Assembly: GCF_003966155.1 (NCBI RefSeq)
Contig: NZ_RXNS01000020.1
Coordinates: 17,941-81,940, forward strand
Direction of reading: 5' to 3'
Origin: Halomonas nitroreducens
GTDB lineage: Bacteria > Pseudomonadota > Gammaproteobacteria > Pseudomonadales > Halomonadaceae
DNA length: 64,000 nt
Both the position numbers and the translations under genes were made by a program. The stretch's first letter is position 1, and every line of letters begins with the position of its first letter. Positions 9,063 through 17,294 of this stretch are shown one piece after another. A model generated the notes under the pieces. It was not told the DNA's origin, searched no databases, and saw only the letters and a program-made list of their open reading frames with translations.

Positions 9063-10274
9063 ATGATCGTTGTCCATAGCCGTTCCTGGTGGCGCGCCAC
9101 CCTGGCGCTGTGCCTCGGCTCCTTTCTTGTCTTCATTAACCTTTACGTGCCGCAGCCGCTGCTGCCGTCCCTGCGTGAGGCCCATGGCGTCTCCACCCTG
9201 GCGGCCAACCTGGTCATGGCGGTCGCGACCCTGGCCCTGGCGGCGTCCCTGCTGGTCTACGGCCCCCTGTCGGATGCCATCGGCCGGGCCGGGATCATGC
9301 GCGTGACCCTGCTGCTGGCCGGGGCCCTGTCACTGGGCCTGGCCCTGGCGCCGAGCTTCGAGGCCCTGCTGGTGCTGCGCGCCGTGCAGGGCTTCGTGCT
9401 GGGCGGGCTGCCGGCGGTGGCAATCGCCTGGATGGGTGACGAGTTCGAGCCTCCTGCGCTGCTCTCGGCGGTGGGCCTCTACATCGGTGCCAACTCCCTG
9501 GGGGGCATCAGCGGGCGAGTGATCGGTGGCATGGTCGCGGAGGCGGGCGGCGTCTCGTTGAGTTTCCTGACGGTCGGCGGGCTGACCCTGGCCGGGGTGG
9601 CCCTGTTCTGGCGGCTGTTGCCCCCGGCACGGCATTTCGCCCCACGGCCCTTTCGCCTCGGCGAGGCCGCCGCGGGCCTGGTCGCTCACCTGCGCAACCC
9701 CTGGCTCCGGGGGGCCTACCTGCTCGGCGGGCTGAACTTCCTGGTGTTCATCAACCTGTACAGCTACATCGCCTTCCGCCTGGCGGAGGCTCCCTTCGGG
9801 CTGGGGGTGCGCTGGCTGGGGCTGCTGTTTCTCACCTACCTGGGGGGCACCCTGGGCTCGAGCCTCTCGGGCCGGCTATCGCGGCGGCTGTCGCAGCCGG
9901 CCTGCATGGCCCTGGGCACGCTGGTACTGCTGGGCGGGACCCTGATGACCCTGTCAGGGTCGCTGACGGTGATCCTGGCCGGGTTGACGGTCAATGCCTT
10001 CGGCTTCTTCCTGTCCCACTCCATGGCCTCCAGCTGGGTGGGGCGCCGGGCGACGCGGGCGCGCGGCAGCGCCTCGGCCCTCTATCTGGTCTTCTACTAC
10101 TTGGGCGCGAGCCTCGGTGGGCTCTGGCTCGAGCCGTTCTGGCGCAGCGCCGGCTGGCCAGGGGTAGTGCTGGGCGCCTGGCTGGTGCTGGGCCTGACGC
10201 TGTCGATCGCCCTGCGCCTCTGGCGTCACGAGCGACATGGCGACGAGGGGCTCGCCGGCTGTACGTCGCAGTGA
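9063..10274 (+). CDS. MFS transporter (YnfM-like)
   Basis: Protein of 403 aa from ATG 9063, which has a textbook GGAGGTGA 5 bp upstream; the frame extends upstream but without a comparable ribosome site. About twelve hydrophobic segments are present. Motif A-like residues lie after TM2 (YGPLSDAIGRAGIMR). The first segment FLVFINLYVPQPLLPSL resembles YnfM-type drug/arabinose-exporter relatives. It acts in the inner membrane; the substrate is unknown. The divergent LysR gene is the likely regulator. It ends 9 bp before the convergent msrA stop. Confidence 0.85.
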   Translation: MIVVHSRSWWRATLALCLGSFLVFINLYVPQPLLPSLREAHGVSTLAANLVMAVATLALAASLLVYGPLSDAIGRAGIMRVTLLLAGALSLGLALAPSFEALLVLRAVQGFVLGGLPAVAIAWMGDEFEPPALLSAVGLYIGANSLGGISGRVIGGMVAEAGGVSLSFLTVGGLTLAGVALFWRLLPPARHFAPRPFRLGEAAAGLVAHLRNPWLRGAYLLGGLNFLVFINLYSYIAFRLAEAPFGLGVRWLGLLFLTYLGGTLGSSLSGRLSRRLSQPACMALGTLVLLGGTLMTLSGSLTVILAGLTVNAFGFFLSHSMASSWVGRRATRARGSASALYLVFYYLGASLGGLWLEPFWRSAGWPGVVLGAWLVLGLTLSIALRLWRHERHGDEGLAGCTSQ

Positions 10275-10283
10275 ACGCGGGGC

Positions 10284-10901
10284 TCACTGGGAACCGCTGG
10301 CCTCGGCCTCGTCGGCCCAGATCTCCTTGAGCCGCTCCGAGCGGCCGCAGGCCGACTTGTAGTAGTTGTAGCGCATCGCATTCTCCTCGTAGAAGTTCTG
10401 GTGGTAATCCTCGGCCGGGTAGAAGGCCTCGAAGGCGATGATCTCGGTGGCGATGTCCTGGCCGAAGCGCTCGGCCACGGCCTCTCGACTGGCCTCGGCC
10501 TGCTCGCGCTGGGCGGCATTCGTGGGGAAGATGGCGCTCTGGTAGGTGTGGCCCTCGTCGCAGAACTGGCGGTCCTCGACGAAGGGGTCGATGTTGCGCC
10601 AGAAGACGTGGAGCAGGGTGTCATAGTCGACCGCGTCGGGGTCGTAGTCGACCTTCACCACCTCGATATGGCCGGTGCCCCCGGCGGAGACCTGCTCATA
10701 GGTCGGGTTCTCCTCCTGGCCCCCGCTGAAGCCGGAGGTGGTCTCGACCACGCCCTCGACCTTGTCGTAGGCCTCTTCCATGCACCAGAAGCAGCCACCG
10801 CCGAAGACGGCGCTCTCGGTGTCGGCGGCCAGGGCGGGGGATGTCAGAGCGGCGAAGAGCAGGATTGTACCCAAGCGGCGGCCAGTGGACGTGCTGGTCA
10901 T
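10284..10901 (-). CDS. msrA: Peptide-methionine (S)-S-oxide reductase, exported form
   Basis: Protein of 205 aa. The catalytic motif GGGCFWCMEE follows a cleavable-looking signal peptide (about 25 residues ending SPALA-AD), so this MsrA should work in the periplasm rather than the cytosol. Further family features are TGHIEVVKVDYDPD, the Phe-Trp-x-x-x-Asp segment, and EGHTYQSAIFPTN. It reduces the S-epimer of methionine sulfoxide in proteins. The gene diverges from the TVP38-oxidoreductase fusion across a 136-bp region holding a perfect inverted repeat. A separate cytosolic-looking MsrB is encoded at about 55 kb. Confidence 0.92.
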   Translation of the reverse strand: MTSTSTGRRLGTILLFAALTSPALAADTESAVFGGGCFWCMEEAYDKVEGVVETTSGFSGGQEENPTYEQVSAGGTGHIEVVKVDYDPDAVDYDTLLHVFWRNIDPFVEDRQFCDEGHTYQSAIFPTNAAQREQAEASREAVAERFGQDIATEIIAFEAFYPAEDYHQNFYEENAMRYNYYKSACGRSERLKEIWADEAEASGSQ

Positions 10902-10951
10902 GGTGTTGCTCCCTGTCTGAAGGATGTAGATTCAATAGTCCGATGGAAGTG

Positions 10952-10983
10952 GGAATCCTTACAAGTCGGAGTGTAAGGATTCC
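10952..10983. promoter_or_regulatory. Perfect 12-bp inverted repeat, candidate operator
   Basis: GGAATCCTTACA and its exact reverse complement TGTAAGGATTCC are separated by 8 bp, between the divergent msrA (start 10901) and the TVP38 fusion gene (start 11038). Half-site centres are 20 bp apart, about two helical turns, as for a dimeric regulator on one DNA face. It lacks a U-tract and is not at a gene end, so a terminator is unlikely. Confidence 0.6.
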
Positions 10984-11037
10984 GATGTCGCCGCGACCGA
11001 GAGCGTTGTCCTGACCAGCGACCGGCTTTCACAGGGA

Positions 11038-13212
11038 GTGACCGAATTGACCAAACGACGCCTGATACTGCTTTGCCTGATCGCCCTTGCATTCGTGGCG
11101 TTCTTCCTCAGTGGCGCCGACCAGCTGCTGACGCTGGACAACCTGAAGGCCGAGCAGGCCCGCTTCCAGGCCTGGCTGGCCGAGGATCCCCTCACGGTGG
11201 CCGGTGGCTTCTTCGCCATCTACGTGGTGATGGCGGCGTTGTCGCTGCCGGGGGCGACTCTGCTGACCCTGCTGGGCGGCGCCCTCTTCGGCTTTGGCTG
11301 GGGGCTGCTGCTCATCTCCTTCGCCAGCAGCCTGGGGGCCACCCTGGCGGCGCTGATCGCCCGGACCCTGGCCCAGGAGCCCCTGGAACGGCGCTTCGCC
11401 CCCCAGCTCGAGCGCATCAATGCCGGCATCCGCCGCGAGGGGGCCTTCTACCTGTTCACCCTGCGGTTGATCCCGCTGTTCCCGTTCTTCGTCATCAACC
11501 TGGTGATGGGCCTGACGCGGATGCCTCTGACCACCTTCTACTGGGTCAGTCAGCTGGGCATGCTGCCGGGCACGGCCGTCTACGTGAACGCCGGACGCGA
11601 GCTGGGCCACCTGGAGTCGCTGGCGGGCATCCTCTCGCCGGGGCTGATCGGCTCCTTCGTGCTGGTCGGGCTCTTCCCTTGGGGGGCACGGGCCCTGGTG
11701 GGTATCGCCAAGCGTCGCCGGCTGGCCCGGCGCTTCGAGCGGCCGGCGCACTTCGATCGCGACATCGTGGTGATCGGCGGGGGCTCGGCGGGGCTGGTGG
11801 CAAGCTACATCGCCGCCGCGGTCAAGGCGCGAGTGACACTGGTGGAGCGCGACAGGCTGGGTGGCGACTGCCTGAATACCGGCTGCGTGCCCTCCAAGGC
11901 GCTGATCCGCGCGGCCCGGGTCGCCGACGAGATCCGCGAGGCCCCACGCTACGGTCTCCAGGCGGGGGAGCCGGCGATCGACTTCGCGGCGGTCATGAAT
12001 CATGTCCATGGTGCCATCCGCGAGGTCGAGCCCCACGATAGCCGGGAGCGCTACGAGGGCCTGGGCGTGGAGGTGATCGCGGGGGAGGCATGCCTCGAGG
12101 ATCCCTGGCGGGTCCGCCTCCGCGAGGGCGCAAGCGAGCGGGTCCTGTCCACCCGTCACGTGATCATCGCCAGTGGTGCCCGGCCACGGGTCCCGGCGCT
12201 GCCGGGCTTGGAAGAGATCGAGGTGCTGACCTCCGACAACCTCTGGCAGCTCGAGGCCCTGCCCGGTCGCCTGGTGGTCCTCGGCGGCGGGCCGATCGGC
12301 TGTGAGCTCGGCCAGAGCTTCGCGCGCCTGGGCAGTCGCGTCATCCTGGTGGAGATGGGCGACCAGCTGCTGCCGCGGGAGGACCGGGAGGTGGCCGAGG
12401 AGGTCGAAGCCGGGCTGCGCAGGGCGGGCGTCGAGGTTCGTCTGGGCTGCCGGGCGGTTCGTGTCAGAACCGGGGGGCCTGGGGAGGATCACGTGCTGGA
12501 GGTCGCCGGTGGTGGTGCGGACGAGACGGGGGCGCAGACGCTTCCCTTCGATCGCCTGCTGGTGGCCGTGGGTCGCCAGGCCAACGTCGAGGGCCTCGGC
12601 CTGGAGGCGCTGGGGGTGGAGACGCGACCCGACGGCAGCCTGGCGGTGGACGAGACCCTGCAGTCGGTGCTGCCCAACGTCTGGGCCTGCGGCGACGTCA
12701 CCGGCCCCTACCAACTGACCCACGCCAGTGCGCACCAGGCCTGGCACGCCACGGTCAACGCCCTGTTCGGCGAGCTCAAGCGCTTCCGGGTCAGCTACCG
12801 GGCCTTGCCGGCGGTCACCTTCACCGACCCGGAGGTCGCCCGGGTCGGCCTCAACGAGCGCGAGGCCCTGGAGCGCGGCATTGCCTGCGAGATCACCCGC
12901 TACCCGCTCGCCGAGCTGGATCGCGCCATCGCCGACGGCCACCGTGGGGGCTTTGTCAAGGTGCTGACGGTCCCCGGCAAGGATCGCATCCTGGGGGCCA
13001 CCCTGGTCGGCGAGGGGGCGGGAGAGATGCTGGCCGAGTTCACCCTGGCCATGACCCATGGCATCGGTCTCAACAAGCTGCTCGGGACCATCCACCCCTA
13101 TCCGACGCGCTCCGAGGCGGTCAAGGCCACCGCCGGCGCCTGGAAGAACGCCCACAAGCCTGAGCGCCTGCTGGCGCTGCTCGCGCGCTATTTCACCTGG
13201 CGCCGGAGCTGA
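11038..13212 (+). CDS. Fusion of TVP38/TMEM64 (DedA-like) membrane domain with FAD pyridine-nucleotide-disulfide oxidoreductase
   Basis: Protein of 724 aa from GTG 11038 (TTG 11047 is an alternative with better spacing from AGGGAG). Residues 1-230 form a TVP38/TMEM64 membrane domain with several hydrophobic spans and the family Gly-rich segment (LLTLLGGALFGFGWG, LRLIPLFPFFVINL). Residues 240-715 are a complete class-I flavoprotein disulfide reductase: FAD-binding VVIGGGSAGLVA, redox pair GGDCLNTGCVPSK (C278/C283), NAD(P)-binding VVLGGGPIGCELG, GDVTGPY, and a dimerisation domain ending GTIHPYPTRSEAVK, as in mercuric-reductase-like proteins. No N-terminal HMA domain and no C-terminal Cys pair are seen, so mercuric reduction is unlikely. 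Electron transfer to a membrane or thiol partner is inferred. Confidence 0.9.
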   Translation: MTELTKRRLILLCLIALAFVAFFLSGADQLLTLDNLKAEQARFQAWLAEDPLTVAGGFFAIYVVMAALSLPGATLLTLLGGALFGFGWGLLLISFASSLGATLAALIARTLAQEPLERRFAPQLERINAGIRREGAFYLFTLRLIPLFPFFVINLVMGLTRMPLTTFYWVSQLGMLPGTAVYVNAGRELGHLESLAGILSPGLIGSFVLVGLFPWGARALVGIAKRRRLARRFERPAHFDRDIVVIGGGSAGLVASYIAAAVKARVTLVERDRLGGDCLNTGCVPSKALIRAARVADEIREAPRYGLQAGEPAIDFAAVMNHVHGAIREVEPHDSRERYEGLGVEVIAGEACLEDPWRVRLREGASERVLSTRHVIIASGARPRVPALPGLEEIEVLTSDNLWQLEALPGRLVVLGGGPIGCELGQSFARLGSRVILVEMGDQLLPREDREVAEEVEAGLRRAGVEVRLGCRAVRVRTGGPGEDHVLEVAGGGADETGAQTLPFDRLLVAVGRQANVEGLGLEALGVETRPDGSLAVDETLQSVLPNVWACGDVTGPYQLTHASAHQAWHATVNALFGELKRFRVSYRALPAVTFTDPEVARVGLNEREALERGIACEITRYPLAELDRAIADGHRGGFVKVLTVPGKDRILGATLVGEGAGEMLAEFTLAMTHGIGLNKLLGTIHPYPTRSEAVKATAGAWKNAHKPERLLALLARYFTWRRS

Positions 13213-13243
13213 GCCCCGGCACGGCCAAGACCGAGGAGACACC

Positions 13244-13873
13244 ATGCTCGACCGCTGGACCATGCCGTTGACCCAGAGACCTCTGCTGCGCCTGGCCCGC
13301 TGGCTGGCCGTCGCCGGCGTTCGGCCGGACCAGGTCACCCTCCTGGCCTTCCTGATCGGCATGCTGGCGCTGCCGCTGCTGGCCGGGGAAGCCTATGGCT
13401 GGGCCCTGGTAGCAGTGCTGGTCAACCGGCTCGGCGACGGCCTGGACGGCGCCCTGGCACGGCTCACGCATCGTGCCAGTGACGCCGGGGGATTCCTGGA
13501 CATCGGCCTCGACTTCGTCTTTTATGCCGCCGTGGTGCTGGGCTTCGCCCTGGCCGATCCGGCCGCCAACGCCCTCGCCGCGGCGGTATTGCTGTTCGCC
13601 TTCATCGGCACCGGCACCTCCTTCCTGGCCTTTGCGATCATGGCCGCCCGGCACGGGCTGGACCGTCCGCACTTCCAGCAGAAGGCCTTCTACTACCTGC
13701 ATGGCCTCACCGAGGGTACCGAGACGGTGCTCGCCCTGGTGGCCTTCTGTCTGTGGCCAGGTCAGTTTCCCCTCCTGGCCCTGGCGTTCGCGGCGGCCTG
13801 CCTGGTCACCACCGCGATGCGCCTGTGGGGCGGCTATGGCACCCTCAAGGCCCTGACAGGGAAGGCCGGCTGA
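13244..13873 (+). CDS. CDP-alcohol phosphatidyltransferase family protein
   Basis: Protein of 209 aa starting 31 bp after the TVP38 fusion, with GAGGAGAC as ribosome site. The family signature D-x2-DG-x2-AR-x8-G-x3-D-x3-D is complete: D65, D68-G69, A72-R73, G82, D86, D90. Hydrophobic segments surround it, consistent with an inner-membrane enzyme joining a CDP-linked lipid to an alcohol. The alcohol acceptor cannot be told from sequence. Cotranscription with a DedA-like/oxidoreductase fusion suggests a role in membrane lipid or envelope redox maintenance, which is inference. Confidence 0.85.
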   Translation: MLDRWTMPLTQRPLLRLARWLAVAGVRPDQVTLLAFLIGMLALPLLAGEAYGWALVAVLVNRLGDGLDGALARLTHRASDAGGFLDIGLDFVFYAAVVLGFALADPAANALAAAVLLFAFIGTGTSFLAFAIMAARHGLDRPHFQQKAFYYLHGLTEGTETVLALVAFCLWPGQFPLLALAFAAACLVTTAMRLWGGYGTLKALTGKAG

Positions 13874-13900
13874 ACGGGGTGGCCAGCAAGGCGTACACGC

Positions 13901-13932
13901 AAAAAGGGGGCAGCCAGCGGCTTGCCCCCTTT
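13901..13932. terminator. Bidirectional intrinsic terminator
   Basis: AAAAAGGGGGCAGCC and GGCTTGCCCCCTTT form a stem around a short AGC loop, lying between the convergent phosphatidyltransferase gene and the FKBP gene. A-tract and T-tract on the two sides fit termination in both directions. Confidence 0.75.
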
Positions 13933-13978
13933 CCTGCGACGCATGGCGAGGCCACACGTCGTGTGTCGTGACGACCGA

Positions 13979-14461
13979 TCAGTGCTCGTGACCGCCCTCG
14001 CCATGGACGTGGCCGTGCTCGATCTCTTCCTGGCTGGCTTCGCGAACCTCGGCGATCTCGACGTCGAAGTTGAGGGTCTGGCCGGCCAGCGGGTGGTTGC
14101 CGTCGACGGTGACGGTGTCACCCTCGACCTGGGTCACGGTGACCATCAGCGGTCCGCCCTGGGTCTGGGCCTGGAACTGCATGCCGGGCTCCACGTCCTC
14201 GACACCCTGGAAGGCATCGCGCGGCACTTCCTGCACCAGCTGCGGCTGGACTTCACCGTAGCCTTCCTCCGGCGAGACCTTGGCCTGGAGCGTGTCGCCT
14301 GCCGCACGACCTTCCATTTCCTTCTCGAGACCCGGAATGATGTTGCCGGCGCCGTGGAGGTAGGTCAGCGGCTCGCGGCCTTCCGAGCTGTCCAGCACTT
14401 CACCTGCATCGTTGGTCAGGGTGTAGTGGAAGGCGACAACGGAATTCTGCGCAATCTGCAT
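13979..14461 (-). CDS. SlyD-like FKBP-type peptidyl-prolyl isomerase
   Basis: Protein of 160 aa from ATG 14461, with AAAGG 7 bp upstream. The frame continues 62 codons further up but without family similarity. The FKBP core (VVAFHYTLTNDAGEVLDSS, LTYLHGAGNIIPGLEKEMEG) carries an inserted flap domain, and the C-terminus is short and His/Glu-rich (EHGHVHGEGGHEH), as in SlyD metallochaperone isomerases. It catalyses cis-trans isomerisation of prolyl bonds in the cytosol and may bind Ni or other metals through the tail. The tail is much shorter than that of E. coli SlyD and lacks cysteines. Confidence 0.9.
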   Translation of the reverse strand: MQIAQNSVVAFHYTLTNDAGEVLDSSEGREPLTYLHGAGNIIPGLEKEMEGRAAGDTLQAKVSPEEGYGEVQPQLVQEVPRDAFQGVEDVEPGMQFQAQTQGGPLMVTVTQVEGDTVTVDGNHPLAGQTLNFDVEIAEVREASQEEIEHGHVHGEGGHEH

Positions 14462-14670
14462 TGATGAACCTTTGGTGAGTGCATGTAAGGGAGCATGGTA
14501 ACGTGGCATCCGGGGAGCTGTCAGGGGCGCGGGACAATTTTCAGGTTGGGAAGGGGTATCCTGAGCGACATTCACGTCTTCGCGGCGTGGTTGCGTGGCC
14601 CTGCCGGCAGGGATACCCTTGCAGGATTCGATTTCCCCACCTGCCATTGATGTCCCTGCTGGAGACCGCC

Positions 14671-14952
14671 ATGACCGTGACCCTGATCTGGCTGATCGCC
14701 TTCGCCGTGATCCTCTTCCTGTGCCTTTCCCGCTGGGAGGCCTCCGTCAGCGCGCTGCTGAGCAAGCTGCTGCCCGCCGTGCTGCGCAGCGAGGATGATC
14801 GCTGGGTGTGGAGCCCGGCCATCGCCGTGCTGGGGGCCACCGCCATCGTGCGGCCGGTGGATCTGCTGCTGACCCTGATCCTTATCGGCCTGATCACCTG
14901 GGGCATCACCAAGCTGGCCGGCTGGGCGATGAACAAGGTCGACATGCACTGA
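14671..14952 (+). CDS. Small inner-membrane protein of unknown function
   Basis: Protein of 93 aa from ATG 14671 (GGAGA 5 bp upstream; ATG 14650 in frame is a second option). Two or three hydrophobic stretches are visible: residues 1-19 (TVTLIWLIAFAVILFLCLS), about 50-68, and a strong one near 66-85 (LLLTLILIGLITWGITKLAG). I do not recognise the family. It stands alone between the divergent FKBP gene and a terminator, with a perfect palindrome CCCTGCCGGCAGGG at 14599-14612 upstream. Confidence 0.65.
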   Translation: MTVTLIWLIAFAVILFLCLSRWEASVSALLSKLLPAVLRSEDDRWVWSPAIAVLGATAIVRPVDLLLTLILIGLITWGITKLAGWAMNKVDMH

Positions 14953-14981
14953 GGCTGCCTCCGGCGATGCCTCGAACGGCG

Positions 14982-15012
14982 AAGGCCCGCGGACGCGTTC
15001 CGCGGGCCTTTT
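14982..15012 (+). terminator. Intrinsic terminator
   Basis: AAGGCCCGCGGA / TTCCGCGGGCCTT stem with a CGCG loop followed by a T-run, 30 bp after the small membrane protein gene. The slyB-like gene converges from the other side. Confidence 0.8.
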
Positions 15013-15049
15013 GCTTGCCATCATGCCCTCCGGGCAGCGCCGTGAGGGA

Positions 15050-15517
15050 TCAGTAGGGCACCACGCTCACGCTGGTGCCGCTGCCGACCAGCCGCACCCG
15101 CTGGCCGACCTGGAAGGCCTGGTCGGCCTTCTGCACGATCACCACGCTCTGGCCATTGTCCTTGCGGACCTCGATCTCCCAGGCGGGAATGCGATTGCTG
15201 GACTCCTCGATCTTGCTGCCGGCCACGGCACCGCCCAGTGCGCCCGCCACGGTCGCCAGCTGGCGTCCCGAGCCGCCGCCGACCTGGTTGCCGAGCAGGC
15301 CGCCGATGACCGCGCCGCCGCCGCCGCCGAGCAGGCCTCCGGCCCGGCTATCGGCCTGGATCTGTACCCGCCGCAGGGCGGTGATGGTGCCGAAGGTCAC
15401 GCTCTGGGCGGCCTTGGCCTGGTTGCCGGTGTAGACGTTGCCCGAATAGGGCGCCGTGTTGGCACAGCCGGCCAGGGTCAGGGTGCCCAGGACCAGGACG
15501 GGAAGAAGACGTTTCAT
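15050..15517 (-). CDS. slyB: SlyB/Pcp-type outer-membrane lipoprotein
   Basis: Protein of 155 aa from ATG 15517, preceded by AAGGAGG. A lipoprotein signal ends LTLAGC. The centre is a glycine-zipper segment (GGLLGGGGGAVIGGLLGNQVGGG, then ATVAGALGGAVAGSKIEE), and a C-terminal beta domain follows (IEVRKDNGQSVVIVQ). This matches the SlyB/PCP family, which forms part of outer-membrane stress protection under PhoPQ control in enterobacteria; regulation here is unknown. It is read in the same direction as aceA but separated from it by a terminator. Confidence 0.85.
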   Translation of the reverse strand: MKRLLPVLVLGTLTLAGCANTAPYSGNVYTGNQAKAAQSVTFGTITALRRVQIQADSRAGGLLGGGGGAVIGGLLGNQVGGGSGRQLATVAGALGGAVAGSKIEESSNRIPAWEIEVRKDNGQSVVIVQKADQAFQVGQRVRLVGSGTSVSVVPY

Positions 15518-15638
15518 GCAGGACCTCCTTGGCGTCATGGGCGCACCGTCTCGGTGGAGCGCCCTTCCGGTGGAGTCACGAGTCTAGCGAGGTGACCGGG
15601 ATTGGCCAACCGCTCGCCCCGGGACGCAGCGCGGAACG

Positions 15639-15664
15639 AAAAAAGGGGAGGCCGGGCCTCCCCA
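15639..15664 (-). terminator. Intrinsic terminator of aceA
   Basis: Read on the minus strand, GGGGAGGC and GCCTCCCC form a compact stem followed by TTTTTT, about 32 bp after the aceA stop codon. Confidence 0.85.
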
Positions 15665-15695
15665 AGGGTTCCAGTCTTGTCGTCTTCGACGCCGA

Positions 15696-17294
15696 TCAGC
15701 CGAACTGGTTCATGGTGTTGTCCTTGCCGCCGGCCTTGAGCGCCGCCTCGCCGTGGAAAAACTCCTTGTGGTCGTCACCGATGTTGGAGCCGGCCATGTC
15801 CTGATGCTTGACGGTGGCGATGCCCTCGCGGATCTCGCGACGCTGGACGCCCGCCACGTAGGCCAGCATGCCTTCCTCGCCGAAGTAGCCCTTGGCCAGG
15901 TTGTCGGTGGACAGGGCCGCGGTGTGGTAGGTCGGCAGGGTGATGAGGTGGTGGAAGATACCGGCCTCGCGGGCCCCGTCGCGCTGGAAGTTGCGGGTCC
16001 ACTCGTCGGCCAGGGCCGCCAGCTCGGTGTCGTCGTACTTGGCGTTCATCAGGTCGGCGCGGTCGTAGGCGCTGAGGTCGCGGCCCTCCTGCTCCCAGGC
16101 ATCGAAGACCTGCTGGCGGAAGTTCAGGGTCCAGTTGAAGGAAGGCGAGTTGTTGTAGACCAGCTTGGCGTCCGGGCAGACCTCGCGGATGCGGTTGACC
16201 ATGCCGGCGATCTGGCCGACGTGGGGCTTCTCGGTCTCGATCCACAGCAGGTCGGCGCCGTTCTGCAGGCTGGTGATGCAGTCCAGCACCACCCGGTCCT
16301 CGCCGGTGCCCGGCTTGAACTCGTAGAGGCCAGAGGCGAGGCGCTTGACCTTGACCAGCTTGCCGTTCTGTTTGATCACCACGTCGCCGTTGTTGATGTC
16401 CTCGGCCTTCTCGATCTCGTCGCCATCCAGGTAGCTGTTGTACTGGTCGCCCAGGTCGCCGGGCTCGTTGGTCACGGCGATCTTCTGGGTCAGGCCGGCG
16501 CCCAGGGAGTCGGTACGGGCAACGATCACGCCGTCTTCGACGCCAAGCTCGAGGAAGGCGTAGCGCACGGCATTGATCTTGGCGATGAAGTCCTCGTGGG
16601 GCACGGTGACCTTGCCGGCCTGGTGGCCGCACTGCTTCTCGTCGGAGACCTGGTTCTCGATCTGGATGCAGCAGGCGCCTGCCTCGATCATCTTCTTGGA
16701 CAGCAGGTAGGTCGCCTCGGCGTTGCCGAAACCGGCATCGATGTCGGCGATGATCGGCACGACGTGGGTCTCGAAGTTGTCGATCTTGGCGACCAGTTCG
16801 TCGGCCTTGGCGCTGTCACCGGCCTTCCTGGCCTCTTCCAGTTCGCGGAACAGGTGGTTGAGCTCCCAGGCGTCGGCCTGGCGCAGGAAGGTGTAGAGCT
16901 CTTCGATCAGGCTCGGCACGCTGGTCTTCTCGTGCATGGACTGGTCGGGCAGGGGACCGAACTCGCTGCGCAGCGCGGCGACCATCCAGCCGGAAAGGTA
17001 GAGGTAGCGGCCCTTGGTCTCGCCGAAATGCTTCTTGATGGAGATCAGCTTCTGCTGGCCGATGAAGCCGTGCCAGCAGCCCAGCGACTGGGTGTACTTG
17101 GCGTTGTCGGCGTCATAGGCGGCCATGTCCTCGCGCATGATCTTGGCGGTGTAGCGGGCGATATCGAGGCCGGTCTGGAAGCGGTTCTGCAGCCTCAGGC
17201 GGGCGGCATGCTCGGGGTTGATGTTGTCCCACTTGCCGCGCTGGGCCTCGCGAAGCTGGGTCAGTGCCTGGAGTTCGTCTTTGAATGCTGCCAT
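15696..17294 (-). CDS. aceA: Isocitrate lyase (long type)
   Basis: Protein of 532 aa from ATG 17294; the frame continues upstream but without family similarity. It cleaves isocitrate to glyoxylate and succinate, the first glyoxylate-shunt step. The active-site loop reads DEKQCGHQAGKV, with the catalytic cysteine in KQCGH. The usual KKCGH has a Lys to Gln change here, which I recall as typical of the long pseudomonad subgroup. Also present are ADIDAGFGN, WIETEKPH and the NNSPSFNW segment. The length (about 530 instead of 430 aa) places it with Pseudomonas-type enzymes. icd, the competing branch enzyme, lies 7 kb away. Confidence 0.95.
   Translation of the reverse strand: MAAFKDELQALTQLREAQRGKWDNINPEHAARLRLQNRFQTGLDIARYTAKIMREDMAAYDADNAKYTQSLGCWHGFIGQQKLISIKKHFGETKGRYLYLSGWMVAALRSEFGPLPDQSMHEKTSVPSLIEELYTFLRQADAWELNHLFRELEEARKAGDSAKADELVAKIDNFETHVVPIIADIDAGFGNAEATYLLSKKMIEAGACCIQIENQVSDEKQCGHQAGKVTVPHEDFIAKINAVRYAFLELGVEDGVIVARTDSLGAGLTQKIAVTNEPGDLGDQYNSYLDGDEIEKAEDINNGDVVIKQNGKLVKVKRLASGLYEFKPGTGEDRVVLDCITSLQNGADLLWIETEKPHVGQIAGMVNRIREVCPDAKLVYNNSPSFNWTLNFRQQVFDAWEQEGRDLSAYDRADLMNAKYDDTELAALADEWTRNFQRDGAREAGIFHHLITLPTYHTAALSTDNLAKGYFGEEGMLAYVAGVQRREIREGIATVKHQDMAGSNIGDDHKEFFHGEAALKAGGKDNTMNQFG

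Noticed and set aside
11038..13212. Mercuric reductase (merA) assignment
   Set aside because: No heavy-metal-associated N-terminal domain, no C-terminal vicinal cysteines and no mer neighbours; only the common flavoprotein disulfide-reductase core is shared.
11029..13362. Long minus-strand frame opposite the TVP38 fusion gene
   Set aside because: Low-complexity Gln/Gly/His-rich shadow of a clear plus-strand gene.
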